From assembly GCA_025677815.1 (NCBI GenBank), contig JAIXMP010000007.1, positions 1,302,001 through 1,366,000 on the forward strand: a stretch of DNA of 64,000 nucleotides, given 5' to 3'. This stretch comes from Phascolomyces articulosus. Lineage: Eukaryota; Mucoromycota; Mucoromycetes; Mucorales; Lichtheimiaceae. Below the pieces are notes generated by a model. That model saw nothing but the letters and a program-made list of their open reading frames with translations. It searched no databases and was not told the DNA's origin. Shown in pieces: positions 38,258 to 50,680 of the stretch; within the stretch, counting starts at the first letter, position 1; every line of letters starts with the position of its first letter. The translations under genes and the position numbers were made by a program.

Positions 38258-39517
38258 TTACATTTTTGACGATCTTGGTAAACCATCCTGCCATGTTGGT
38301 TTTTTGGCAGTAAGACCTTGTCGAGTATTTCGAGGAATTACAATTCCATGGTGCCTTCAAAGATAAGATTTATTATTATAACATCCTTTGAAAAAGTACG
38401 ACAACAACCATTTCAAAATTTTGTTATATATGATAAGTATTACCTTGTAGTTGCCAAAAGCTTTCCATTAGGAGTGTATAATTCCCCATCCATATCAAAT
38501 CTTCCTGAAATTAAATGAGGAATCCAAAATGTTGCAAGCACTTGTGTAGTGTTTGGTGGAATAGGATTCTTGAATTGAATCTCATATTGTAGCGTTGGTT
38601 TCCATGTAGTCTCATAGCCCACTTGGTCTTGTTTTTCGGGTAGCATATGTAAAGGATAGCGATAAAGATCGGCAAAAAATGTAACAGCAAATGCATCTAT
38701 CGGTCGATTATCCAGAAATTCAAATGCGTGGTGGCATTCCGCAAGACTTTCACCTCCTTTTAATTGAGTCATATCCTGTAAAATAATAAACCGTTGTTCG
38801 TCTTTTGGAAAGACATCAACTGGTTCCATGTAATCAAGATTTGGTGGAGAACGTGCATTGGGGTGAATGATGGTAGGTCCCTGTTCAACGTGATTGGGTC
38901 CTGTCAAAGTAATAATAGCATGACAATTTTCTTGGTATTCTTCAGGGTTATATTCATTTATGCGAATTGGGTAATTACTGCTGAGTTTTTCATTGCTTTT
39001 GTTTTGTTCCTTTGGCTGCTGAAGTGTCACGGTAACCGTACTAAAGGTCTGTTTGCTTATCTTGAGATCCTTTACCTCGATTATACACAGTCCTGACCGT
39101 GACACCCGCAAGATCCAACTTGTAAGCGCAGCAGGGGTTCTTTCAGGATAGCAGTGGATAGCTGCCTTGAGCATAGCTGAGGTGAGATAACCACCCTATT
39201 ATAGTAAAATACTTTAGCAACAAAATAATAATAATAATACTATCGCACTGCCGCTGACAATAATACTTATTCAAGTATAAGTAATACGTTACCAACGGTA
39301 CTCCAAACCAAGCCCAGTGCTAATATAATAAAACATATGAATTATAATATTAAAAAAATCATTCGTTTAATTTGCGCAGTAAAAAATCATGCAAAACTTT
39401 GAAAATTGTCGTTATTACTTTATTAATTTGACATGAAAATATCGAGCAATCTGGACTTTTTTTTCCTAGAAAAGTAATATCAGTGACCTGATCAAATTCA
39501 GTGGATGGTACTGGCAT
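38258..39517 (-). CDS. acyl-CoA thioesterase (TesB-like), probable peroxisomal
   Basis: Predicted 324-aa double-hotdog acyl-CoA thioesterase. Exons: 39517-39419, 39293-39319 (a 27-nt microexon encoding HWAWFGVPL), 39195-38444, 38354-38258. The microexon joins exactly into the conserved substrate-tunnel block VPLGGYLTSAMLKAA. The C-terminal hotdog shows ATFWIPHLISGRFDMDGELY, the usual motif before the last strands (LLATTR). The last exon ends SSKM, a permitted variant of the PTS1 peroxisomal signal, so hydrolysis of acyl-CoAs linked to beta-oxidation in peroxisomes is likely. The start was taken at 39517 (MPVPSTEF); an in-frame ATG at 39547 would add ten residues (MHISSLFCIT). The family call is firm; chain-length preference is unknown. 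Confidence 0.85.
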
Positions 39518-40351
39518 GGTAATGCAAAATAATGAACTTATATGCAACCTGGAAGGGGTTATTATTTATATCTTAAACCTGTACGTGTATTACTAATACG
39601 GACCTTGGAAGATTGATAATCCCGATTGAAAAAGTAAATTCTAGGATAAAGATATAATGTGTTATTCCCATAAACAATACATTTTAGGCAATGGATGACG
39701 TTATGTAATCTAAAATGCATTCTTTACTGAAGTAGCAAATCATGGCAGACAGGCTTTGAGTATAATAGAAAACAATATACGTGTCTTTAAAAAAAGGTAG
39801 AGGATTCGACTCTTGCCCGCGCGAGTTATTTAGTAACATAAGTAGAGATCGAAGTGCATAGATTATATATATAGCAATAATATGATCTGCACACTCAAAC
39901 AGATACAAAACATGATTACGTATGTTTAAAGAAAATATAAATGATGGTACTTCTCTTAGGAGCAATGCATAATTTACTTATCTATCTATGTGTAAACTAA
40001 ATGCATCATCATCTTTTATTGATAAAAACTCTTTATTATAAACTAACATTTAGTAAAGGCACCGGGTAAACATATGAATTTTGTTTGTAAATATATTTGC
40101 TTTAGTTTAAATGACAATGATGTAACCATGGTAACAATAAGATGATCTGACCACTTTCCTCTCATGCGCATCCACCTAACAGATCAACAAGATCGCTTTT
40201 TTAGAGTTTGTTTCAGTGCATTTACTGTGTTACCAGAACAAAAAACCCCCCAGTTTTCCTGCGGATCCACTTTGGATTGACCTCACACTTGCTGGTTTTT
40301 TTCCACTCCCACACTTATTTTCTGTATATATTTCTTATTTTGCCTTTTGGA
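39518..40351. other. divergent promoter region (thioesterase / ABCG transporter)
   Basis: 834 bases between two divergently transcribed genes, so it should contain both promoters. No gene was seen. A CG-rich patch (TTGCCCGCGCGAG, about 39813) stands out in otherwise AT-rich sequence. The open frame continues upstream of the chosen ABCG start with a hydrophobic run and no ATG. Confidence 0.5.
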
Positions 40352-43300
40352 ATGACGAGTCTATGTAGACGGTCCCATTTATTAGATAAACGACAAAGTC
40401 CGGAATGTCCACCGTGTTTTAATTGTCAATTCCCAACAGATACCTGTACCAATGGTGGTACTTGCGATCCAAGTGGTGCTTGCCAATGTCCCTCAGGATG
40501 GGGTAAGTCAACAGATAATTGAATGCCAAGAAAAAAATGACATTTTCCATGGACTAATATAAATATACTTACTGCACTAGGTGGAGTTGATTGTAAAGAA
40601 CCATTATGTGGATCACTTTATGCGCCTGATCGACCTTTACGACATGGTGATCAATGTGCGTGTGACGACGGGTAAACAATTTTCTTTTGTAACAGGTTCA
40701 ATACAAATGTAAAAACAATATCAAAATTGACCGTGATATATACATGTTTAGTTGGGGCGGGGTGAATTGTAACGTGTGTCAAAACAATCAATCGTGTGTA
40801 TCAGAAAAAGGAGCCAACGCTACTTGTATCAAGTCGGCGATCGGTTTAAAATCAATGCACGCATGGTGTGATACTACGAGTATGCGAGACCCAGTTGTTA
40901 ATTTTTATAAATACTTTGAATGTATTTCTAATACAAATGTACCCCAATTGTAGATATCCCTTGGATAGACAACACACACGTTTCGCTGCAATGTGAATGG
41001 GAAAAGCGAGAGTGTGTTTTTCAGTTTTGGAAGGATGCTGAAGAACAATTTTATTGTGAACTCTCAGAATGCACACAGTCAAGTAATGTATTAGCTAATC
41101 GGATATATGAACAAAACGTTTTAATTTATTGATCCATGTTTTTATTATTATTCTATGTACCATATTATTATAGCTACAGATGGAATTGATGTTCATGGAA
41201 AATGTCCAAAAGCTCGTTGTAGTTGTATGAAAAATGCTTTTATGTGTGGCAAAGAAGTGGGTAAGTTATTTTTTTATGATTACATTGTAAATAACAGGTG
41301 ATTGACAAATAATATTTTTACTTATCCAATATCAGACATGTCTGAGCTTGTGGCCAATGTAAAAGGTCCTTCAGAATGGGTTTGTAAGGATGGAAAGAAT
41401 TGCTGGTACAATGGTAAGTTGGGCATTGGGATATTATACTGGCGAAAAGATGGTGCATAATAATAATGTGCTGTCAACTTTTTGGATTGAAGAATATTCA
41501 ACTTTGGTGAGCGTTTTCCCGGATAATATTGGTTTGAGCTGTGATGTCGGAGAGTGCGCAAATGAACAAGACTATCTTGATGTTCATCCAATAGTAAGTT
41601 TCCATCAGTATTCTCTCGCGGTATATCATGAGAATCGATTGAGTGGACAGTTACTATTTTTCACGCAAAGTAGTAGGAATTAAATGGGATACTTTTATCA
41701 TTATATATAGGAGCGCGAATTTTCTCGATTTACCGAAACGATCATTTTATCAGCTATCATATTAGCCTGTATTATCATCTATATAGTAGTCAAATTAACT
41801 GCAAAACGACAGCAGCGCATGTTTGGATCTCGGATAGAACTGGATGATTTTGATGACGATGATGCTGCTGCTCAAGAAATGTTTGAGGATATGCGAAAAG
41901 AAGTTCATTTAACATTCGATGATATATACTATACCGTTGGTAAAGTAAAATAATGAATGATTCACCACAATTATATATTTATCTCGGAGAGAACAAAAAT
42001 AGCCCCCATATATTAACTCCTTATCTATATGTACAATGGAAAATGAATATAGGTGGTAAGCATATATTATCTGGATTATCAGGGTATGTAGAACCTGGTG
42101 AGCTTTTAGCTGTGATGGGTCCATCTGGTGCTGGTAAATCAAGTTTACTTGATATTCTAGCACGAAAACACAAACGTGGTGTTGCAAGTGGCAGTATCAT
42201 GGTTAACGGTACTATTCCTACGCGACGACGATTCAAACAACTATCTGGATTTGTTGATCAAGATGATACCCTGATGGGTACATTAACGGTACGCGAAACC
42301 TTAATGTATGCTGCCATGTTACGTTTACCGCGCAAGATGAGTGTACGCTTAAAACAAAAGCGAGTGGCGGATGTTATTCAGGAGCTTGGATTGGAAACTA
42401 TTGCAGATTCAACTATTGGATCACCTGGACAACGAGGTATCAGTGGCGGTGAGAAAAGACGTGTAAGTATTGGTAAAGAATTGGTGACCAGTCCAAGTCT
42501 GTTGTTCTTAGATGAACCGACGAGCGGTCTGGATGCTTTCAATGCCGGTGTCGTAATGGAATGCCTCCGTAAGCTGACAAAACAAGGTCGAAGAACTGTT
42601 GTGGTTACCATTCATCAGGTATGTAAAATAAAAGAAAATGTGGAAATAAGAGGGGATATTACCAAGATTAGGTGATATATTAATACACTTAGTCTTATCC
42701 ACAATATATGAATATATAGCCTAGATCGAATATTTTTAAAATGTTTGATTCGTTGATGTTACTTGCTAATGGACATACGGTAAGTATTTTATATAATATT
42801 AAAAAGAGAAAATGAGAAATGAGAAGAATGAATGTTTTCATGAACAAATGAGTAACAATTAAAGGTATATTTTGGACCCGCCAATCAAACATCGCATTTC
42901 TTTCGAGATATTGGCTTTCCTGTACCAGCTGATTATAATGTGGCAGATTATCTCAGTAAGTAACAAATTTTGGAGTAAAATATAAACTGTACATATGAAT
43001 GATCCTGAATTATACATATTATTAACCAAATTTATCTATGCAGTCGACCTTACAATGAAACGACCAGATGATGCAGATAGCACAGATGCTAGATCATTTT
43101 CAGTACCACGAAGTCGCACGTCTTCCATAAATAGCACACAGCAGTTGGATGATCTTGGACCAACGGATGAATCACGACAGCTTATATCAGATACATTACG
43201 TGAAATGAACACTAACGAACCAGCAGTTTCTTCTGAATTTACACTTTTATCCGATTCTAATCATGCCTATCATCTTATTGAATCCTATAAATCATCCAGT

Positions 43301-44559
43301 CTCTGCAACTCAATACGCTCAAAAATTAGACAATACACCACCAACAACAATAACGATCCAACAAATAATGTACGATTTTCTGTATGGATGGGCTCTAATA
43401 AGGATGGTATTTCTTATTCTCCATTATCCATGGTCCAATTCTTTCATGAACTTGTACGTAAACCACATTATGATTCATTTGTTAAACCCTATCCATTTGT
43501 TTAACTAATAATATATTTAAAAATGTAAAATGTTTTTTTATGTAGTCTCTTCTATCGTCTCGAACATTTATTAATCTTTATCGTAATCCGTTCCTTTTCT
43601 TTGCCCATCTGGTTTGCTCTGTATTACTTGGTGTTTTACTTGGTAGTTTATTTTGGCAAGTAGATGTTGATCTTTCTGGTGTTCAAAACCGACTTGGTGT
43701 TCTCTTCTTTATGTGTGCATTACTTGGCTTTGCATCGACAAGTGCACTTGACATGTTTAGCAGGGAACGTGTATTGTTTATGCGAGAACGGGAAAACGGA
43801 TACTACAGCCCAGCAAGCTACTTTTGTGCCAAGGTTTTATTTGATGTGGTGCCACTGCGTGTGCTACCGCCGTTGGTGATGGGATCTGTCAGTTATTACA
43901 TGGTTGGATTGAATCCGGCATTGTATGTGTTTGGAAAATTCTTGCTTGTGCTTGTTTTGTTTAATCTTGCTGCAGCAGGATTATGTCTTTGTTTTGCTAC
44001 GGCATTCAAGAATGTTTCCGCGGCGAACTTGCTTGCAAGTCTGGTCATGTTGTTTTCCATGTTATTCGGTGGATTTCTCCTCAATAAAGGTAAGATAAGA
44101 TAGTAAAAAAAAAAGTCATACACATGTATTATTAGTATTGTTGTAAATGTTACTTTTTTAACCATATTAATGATGAATAATCTTATTTTAGACCATATTC
44201 CTGGCATTTTAAAGTATGTTTATGATGTTTTTATTTGTAAATTTTAGAATATTTATCAAACTATTTACTAACTTTTAAAAATTCTGATCATGCAATATAT
44301 TATTTATGATAGTTGGCTAAAATATTTAAGCTTTTTCAACTATGGTTACGAAGCGTTGATCGTCAATGAACTCAAGGATATTACACTACGTGATAAATCG
44401 ATTGCTGATATTCAAATTCCAGGACCTGTTATTCTAGCTAGATTTGGGTTTAATGGACAAGCATATTGGGTTGATGTAGTACGGTTATGTTTGTTTGCTG
44501 TGATTACATTTTCAACGTCATTTGTATTTTTAAAATATTTTGTAAAAGAGCGTCGTTAA
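40352..44559 (+). CDS. ADP1: ABCG half transporter with EGF-like N-terminus (ADP1-like)
   Basis: Predicted 977-aa membrane ABC protein. Fifteen exons: 40352-40502, 40581-40671, 40752-40879, 40954-41082, 41174-41260, 41336-41413, 41493-41593, 41711-41939, 42053-42618, 42720-42779, 42865-42955, 43044-43453, 43546-44089, 44192-44213, 44313-44559. The cysteine-rich N-terminus has EGF-like spacing ([20 protein letters not shown]). A transmembrane helix follows in exon 8 ([20 protein letters not shown]). The nucleotide-binding domain has Walker [10 protein letters not shown], signature ISGGEKRR, Walker [13 protein letters not shown] and the switch His in TIHQ. A long Ser/Asn linker leads to the ABCG membrane domain ([12 protein letters not shown] to [10 protein letters not shown]). 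Yeast Adp1 (1049 aa) has this same EGF plus ABCG layout; its substrate is unknown. The N-terminus is uncertain: no signal peptide follows the chosen ATG. One exon is only 22 nt. The acceptor of exon 7 is a weak one. Confidence 0.88.
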
Positions 44560-44820
44560 CTTATCCAGGAAACCTAGTTATATCATTTTTTCATTTTTTT
44601 ACCATCTCTCCTCCTTTTGACTTAATAACAGGGGATTTGATGAAGAGGGGATATTTTATATTGATTTCGTTTTTTATAAAAAAAAGGGGGGGTGGAGAGA
44701 GAATGTAAATGTAAAAACGTGAAAGTGTAATTTTATGAGTGAGTGTGTGCGTGCGCATGAACGTGTATAAAAAAGAAGGCAGGTGTTGTTTCGTGTCTTT
44801 ACACGGAGGGGATATATTGT

Positions 44821-45762
44821 CTATTTTTTTACATGAAACAAGGACTTTAATTGTTTTCCAAATGACTTTTTGCCTGTTTCTCCATTTGGTGGGGAGGGGG
44901 GATATTCCTTCGGCTGTTGCTGTTGCTGTTGTTGCTGTTGTTGCTGCTGTTGTGCTGGTTGTGGTGAGGGTGTTGATTGCAGCGTAGGTGGAGATGGAGG
45001 GTTCAGTTGTTGTTTAGAATCATTTATACTTGATTGGTTCATAGTCGACGAAGTATCCTGTGGAACAACTGCAGGGTTAAGACTTGACAATCGGATAGCG
45101 TCATGTAAATAGGCTGATTTTGTTGCAATCAATGCTTCATCATATGTAAACTACAAAAATTGATCAAAATAGGTTATCAATAATCACTTTCAACTCATTT
45201 GTCCATTTTCTTTATTATAAAAGCATGAAAATTGAAACTTACCCAACGTCGTTCACGTTTCTTTTTCTCGGGAAACTTTTTGACAACCTCGCGAATTTCC
45301 AGTTCATAAATCCAATGATGTGCCTTTACACCCTTCTTATTTCTTTCTTGAAATATTCCAATTTGTCGAATGATGTTACCTTTAATACCTGCTTCTTCCC
45401 ATGTTTCACGTAATGCAGCATGTTCTTGTGTTTCATCTTGTTCCCATCCACCTTTAGGCTTAACAAACAAAAAAGAGAAAAGTATTGTTCATATTTAACA
45501 CTTTAATTTAGTAAAATATAACGATAAAGAAAATAAATGGATGATAACTTACAATAACCCATGCACCAGGCTTTTTTCGTGAAGAGACAAGAAGAAACCT
45601 TCTATTGACTGGATCTATTGGAAGACAACCAGCTACTTGTCGAACACCGCTTTCATCGGTTATGTCTTGACCATGACCATGTCGTGCTTTTTTGGAATAC
45701 TCAAGATCAGTTTCTGTTTTTACCTGATCAGGTTGTGGTAATGTTTGATCGCTAATATTCAT
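44821..45762 (-). CDS. Nudix diphosphoinositol polyphosphate phosphohydrolase (DDP1-like)
   Basis: Predicted 251-aa Nudix hydrolase. Exons: 45762-45553, 45458-45243, 45150-44821, in phase. The Nudix box follows WVIPKGGWEQDE and reads as G73-x5-E79-x7-RETWEEAGI, the variant (RETWEEAG) seen in the Ddp1/Aps1/DIPP subfamily. These enzymes hydrolyse inositol pyrophosphates and diadenosine polyphosphates, and in yeast also polyphosphate. Downstream GIFQERNKKGVKAHHWIYEL is also typical. The C-terminus adds ~100 residues absent from yeast Ddp1: a Ser/Pro-rich tail with a polyglutamine tract of about 13 residues encoded by a CAG/CAA run (44910-44955 on the plus strand), closing KSLFHVKK. The tail is low complexity and probably dispensable for catalysis. 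The gene converges with the ABCG gene (261 bases apart). Confidence 0.9.
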
Positions 45763-46528
45763 TTATGAAATTTAAATTATGTAAAAATGAAGAAAAAGGA
45801 GTGAGAAGAGAGAAGTGAGTATCAAGAAAAAAGTAATAGGAAATCAGAGGAGATATAAATAAGAGCATGATTGGTTTCTTATACATATTTCTACTGCGCT
45901 TGATGCGCATAACTAAAAATATCCGCAAAATAATTATACCTGGGGGTTGGACATGTGGTACAGATTTCACAGTACTATTTGATTATTTGTCGCCAAGTTA
46001 TGCCAAGGATATAAACAAATATCTTTATAATAATAATAGCCATGAAAACTTGTACAATTAACCCCTTGTTGACAATAATCTCTATTTCATTTTTTTTACA
46101 CTGGGCACAATCACGTAAACAAAGTCTTTTCGGTCACACTAGGCCATTAGCCACGTTATACAGCTACAGCATAAACTAATATATTGCTAAAGAATCAAAT
46201 TCCACTTCAACATTTGAACATTCATCCAATACACAATTAGGATTCATAACGAATTACTTTTATGTCTGCTATATAAAGATAAATATAATATATATATTAA
46301 TGCGTAGCATTTGAAACTACCTTTACTATAACTAAGAAACATTCATGCGTCCAACTGTTCTTCGGAAAAAAGAATTCCCTGGGATGATCTACAACGCTTG
46401 ACAAAGATTTGTTTTGCCAAGATGCATAATCAATAATGAAGCCTGCCACCGTTAGATTTTCACCTATGATATTCTATTTATAAAATATGATAAACCGCTA
46501 TAGATAACACTAGATAGGTACATGTTTA
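45763..46528. other. intergenic region without a supported gene
   Basis: 766 bases, AT-rich, holding the promoter of the Nudix gene and the 3' flank of the serine racemase gene. Confidence 0.6.
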
Positions 46529-47609
46529 TTAAATTTGTTCAAACAATGAAGCAGCAGTGACTAAATCAACATTTCCGCCACACAATATAACTCCAATCTT
46601 TCTGATCTGTTCCTTTTTTACCCGAGCATGGAATTCCTTGTTATATAAAACGACTGCAACACCGACAGCTGCACTAGGCTCAATACAAAGTTTCATTCTA
46701 CCCCAGATCAGTTCCATTGCTTGTATAATCTCTCTTTCTGTCACTACAAATACTCCATCCACATTCTTTATCACTACAGAGAATGCAATTTCACCCAAGT
46801 TGGTCAATAATCCATCTGCTACGGATCGAGCACCCACAGTGTTTGCTACACGTCCTTTGGTCGTATAGGATCGATATGTATCATTTACTTCCAACGGTTC
46901 AGCAGCAAAAACAAATGTTTGTGGGCTTAATGCTTTTGTAGCAATCGTATTTCCCGAGAGCATACCACCTCCACCAACAGGTATCACTAATGCATCTAAC
47001 TGCTGCTCTTGCGCAAGTAATTCCAATGAAATAGTTCCTTGTCCTGCAATCACATGGGGATTATTGAATGGATGAATAAAGGTGGCCCCTGTCTCTTCTT
47101 GAACTTTTTTGGCCGTTTTTTCACGTTCTTCTTGTGTCGCTTCACACTCTATCACCGTCGCGCCATACCCTTTGACTGCTGCTTTCTTGACTTGTGGCGA
47201 ATTGTTTGGCATGACAACATAAGCTGGAATTCCACGCATGCGCGCAGCACAAGCAAGAGCTTGTGCATGGTTACCAGACGAATGAGTTACGACACCCTTG
47301 CTAGCATCAGCGTCCGTAAGTAATTGTACGGCATTGGTAGCTCCACGAATCTTGAATGCTGTTTATAATTCAAAGGGTGAGAAGAACTCTTTCTTCCTCT
47401 TCCATTTTAATGAATAACAATTGATAAAAAAGAATTACTTTACATCCAGTTTTTTGTAATAATTCACATTTGAAAAAGAGTTCCATAGGAGAGCCGCTGT
47501 TTTCCGAAGCAATGGTGTTAATAGCAGTACTGGTCAAAACAGGCGTACGATGGGCATCAATACGTGCGGCTGCTGCTTGAATGTCTTCAATGGTGATCGT
47601 ATTTGCCAT
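46529..47609 (-). CDS. serine racemase / threonine-serine dehydratase family (PLP)
   Basis: Predicted 331-aa fold-type II PLP enzyme. Exons: 47609-47444, 47358-46529; the intron splits the Ser codon just before the active-site Lys. The Schiff-base lysine is Lys58 in QKTGSFKIRGATN. SSGNHAQALA provides the residues around the cofactor ring, and PVGGGGMLSG is the phosphate-binding glycine loop. Length, the LRTPV-like start (IDAHRTPVLTS) and lack of a C-terminal ACT regulatory domain fit serine racemase (human about 340 aa, fission yeast 323 aa) rather than biosynthetic threonine deaminase. Such enzymes interconvert L- and D-serine and also eliminate serine to pyruvate. An upstream in-frame ATG (47714) is in the 5' region and was not used. 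Confidence 0.9.
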
Positions 47610-48169
47610 TTGTATTATGGAAAGTGCTATTGAGAAAACTAAACAGCTTCTAGAAATATGTATTCTGTGGCATAATATTGAACATTTTTTCGTGCTTTGT
47701 ACCACCACAGACAAACCTTCTATGATTCATTATTCCTATGACCAGTGTTATCATGACACATCTACATTTTTTTTCTTATCAAGGAAGAGAATCAAATATC
47801 CAAGAAACCAAACCGTTTCATGTTATTTTGATGATAAAACCAGGTTTGTATTGAATTTTAATGGGATCAATCGTTAGTCAGAGGTAGTTAAAGAAGTGTA
47901 GTTAGAAAGGCAAACGTCCGATTACATCGTTAACCATACAATCCAATGAGCGAACAAATAATGTAATCTTGGGTATATGTGTTATTACAAAGCAGTACTA
48001 TTTATTCACAAACGTTATGTACAGTAGCAGCAAATATGTCAGGAAATCTACTTGAACTAAAATGGAGGGCAACTTTGAGATTTACATTTTGTATATTATC
48101 TTTTTTTTTGTATGAATCGAGTTTTATTTGATGAACCACTTTACCCAAAAAAGAAAATCACAGTAATAA
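47610..48169. other. intergenic, promoter side of the serine racemase gene
   Basis: AT-rich, no supported gene. The right part borders the retroelement fragment. Confidence 0.5.
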
Positions 48170-48179
48170 ATTATGTGGA

Positions 48180-48545
48180 ACTATCATGGAACAGAAAGGA
48201 GTAACGACTAGTAAGATGGCTGAGGTGATTGAGAGTGATAGTAGAACACCAAGGTTGCTCATCCAGTAATGACCGCCAGTGCATGGTCCAAATGGATTGT
48301 AGGAGTAGTCCGACTTACTCCAGATTATGTGAACACCAGTTATCTGACGATGGTTTCATTTGTATTGCTTGCTGATCTAGGGTTATTTCGAGTGGTGCGC
48401 CAATAAGAGGAAGAGACTGTGACCAGAACACCGATTTTAAAGGACAATCAATCACAAAGTGTTTAATTGTTTCAACTTCTCCTTCACAGAGAGCACAAAT
48501 ATTGGTGGCGTGCTTCTTGGTGTGGAAGTATATAATGCATCAATA
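48180..48545 (-). mobile_element. truncated non-LTR retrotransposon (zf-RVT region)
   Basis: On the minus strand a frame reads HTKKHATNICALCEGEVET followed by IKHFVIDCPLKSVFW. This is the His-Cys zinc-binding block located after the reverse transcriptase in LINE-type ORF2 proteins (zf-RVT: C-x2-C ... HxxxxC-P ... W). It stops at about 48313. No reverse transcriptase domain remains on either side, so this is a short dead fragment. The sequence is noticeably less AT-rich than its surroundings. Confidence 0.6.
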
Positions 48546-49065
48546 TGGCATCATCATATTCCTTATTTAGTATAATAATTTTCATTACATAAATTTCTTT
48601 GCCCATCATTTATAGATAATGCTATTCAATTAAGGAATTACATATGTATAACCCCTTCTGGATCATTAATCATATCACCCCATAAATATACATGTGTTTA
48701 TAAAATGCATGATAAAGGATTGTTTTAAATATAAATAATAATAAGAAGAAAAAAAATCGATATCATTTTTAAAACTCGTAGCGTCTCTGTCCCATAATAT
48801 ACAAGAAGAGAAAATAAAGGTCTTGTTTTTTAAAAAAAAAAGAAAAAAAGAAATGGCATTTGAATCAGTTACAACTAACAACTCTTTTTTGGCTGCCAGA
48901 GCGAAAAAAAATACTAAACATATATCAGAAAACTATATTAAACAGTAAAATGATGAATCAAGGATAAATAGAATAAATAGGGGAAAGAACGTGTGCAATT
49001 GTCTGTGTGATTTGGGTAATAAAAGGAATAAGGAGGGAACGATCTGTTTATTATTATTTTTTTGT
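48546..49065. other. intergenic, 3' flank of the RAX1-like gene
   Basis: AT-rich with A/T homopolymers; no gene seen. Confidence 0.55.
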
Positions 49066-50680
49066 TTACGCCGAACGTAATCTTGTCCCAGGAATAAATA
49101 CGAAAATGATACATGAAATGATAGCAAGAACAATAGTGGATGCTAACCAAATCCATGATCGTTTACGATGAATGCGTAATACAGTTTTATCTTGTATAGA
49201 TTCAAATACAAAGAAACTTATTTCACTAAGTAAAAAAATCAAACAAGTAAACAGGGTTGTTAATTAAAATTAAAAATAAAAGCTTCAACGTTCGAATCTC
49301 CTATGCAATAATAATGATAATAATAACATTAGTAGCCCCCAGAACTTTTTGTTAAATTTACCTTTTGCCTGTAAAGGCCAACCACCATGCAAAATCCGCA
49401 AACCCAGCTAGTAGCGCTGTCCAACCGAAAAAGAAAGGTAAAAGACCCCACCAACGAGTTCTCATGGAGCCTTGGTCCAAAAAGATAAGGCTTAATTCGA
49501 CAGCAAATCCAATAATTAAACTTATCAACCCAAAGATTAATGATATACGGGCGCTCATTCGAGACAAGTTTGTATATAAGACACTATCAACGAATTGAGG
49601 GTAATAAAACACATTGAGTACTTCAAATACATGGGATCGTGCTGATTCAAACACAACAGGTTCTGGTCGATGATGTTTTTCAATGAGTTCATCCAAAACT
49701 GCACGATGATCATCTGGTAAATGAATGGGCTGAGCTGCATCAAGGCGAGAGCAGAATGTACGATAGATTCTTGTTGCATTTTGTTCCAAATCATGTCGAC
49801 TTAGTGATTTACCATTTGGACTGCGTGAAGCATAAGGAGATGCTGATAAGTTATTGTTATTCCCTGCTGTTGTTGCTGTAGCATTGTCATCTTCTGTGGA
49901 TGGGAAATATTGTTGTTGGTGCAAAAGATCTTGTGTATCTGGTGTTTCCATATAGTTGCCTCCATGATGATTATTATGATGTGGATCGTACATCATCATC
50001 ATAGTATCTTTGGTGTTGGCTGGTTTTTCTGCTGCACTTTCGAGAAATTGTGATAATCGGTCCGCACTGGATCTCGTTTGTCGATGCATACTTTGTACAT
50101 GGGCATGCCAAAGTTTATCATGTGTTTCTAATTCAAGTAAAAAATTGAGATTTTGATGAACACCTCGTCGACGCAAAAATGCTGTAAAGTTTGATTGAGT
50201 CAATGGTGTTAATGTTCGTAAACGCATCATTTGATCCAATGTCGGTAACCCATTTGCTCGCAGGTTATAATCTTTCATTTCTTGCCATGCTTCCATGGGT
50301 GCCTCTGCAAATGGATCATTAAGATCATTGAAACCATAGGTTTTGTGTTTCAGACTTTTACTCGTAGGTGACATGGGTGGAGAAGTTAAATATGGGTTAT
50401 TGGATTGTTTTGGACTTGTCGGTGATGATAAGACAGTCATTGGAATACCGGTATTTTTTTCCTCTTCTATAGCAGTGGTTCCTTGATAATGGAGGTTAAG
50501 ATCACTTTCCAGGGCAGTTTGAAGTCCATGTTGATTAAGTCGACTATTTGCTTGTCGAATACTCCATTGCCGTTGTGGTGAACCACCATCTGAGGGAAAA
50601 TCGTCGAGAATGTGCGCATAGGCTGACATTGTCGATTTTGTTGATTGTTCATTATTGAATGGTGGACGATGATTAGACAT
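49066..50680 (-). CDS. RGS-domain multi-span membrane protein (RAX1-like)
   Basis: Predicted 492-aa protein. Exons: 50680-49362 and 49225-49066, joined in phase. A disordered, Ser/Pro/Asn-rich N-terminus of ~130 residues leads into an RGS fold (LPTLDQMMRLRTLTPLTQSN, then FLRRRGVHQNLNFLLELETH). A His/Asn-rich insertion splits the domain (MYDPHHNNHHGGN) before its last helices (ATRIYRTFCSRLDA to RSHVFEVLNVFYYPQFVDS). Three transmembrane helices follow: ISLIFGLISLIIGFAVEL, LLPFFFGWTALLAGF, and a last one in exon 2 (WIWLASTIVLAIISCIIF). RGS plus a C-terminal membrane bundle is the layout of Rax1, which in yeast works with Rax2 to mark bipolar bud sites. In a non-budding filamentous fungus it may act in polarity or G-protein signalling instead; that is inference. 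Confidence 0.82.

Noticed and set aside
39780..39860. tRNA-like stretch: on the minus strand GAGTCGAATCC (B-box-like) followed by a T7 run
   Set aside because: No A-box, no matching acceptor stem and no anticodon arm could be placed upstream; the T-stem pairing is wrong.
49281..49300. GTTCGAATC inside the RAX1-like intron, resembling a tRNA T-loop
   Set aside because: Flanking bases cannot pair into a T-stem and the rest of a tRNA is absent.
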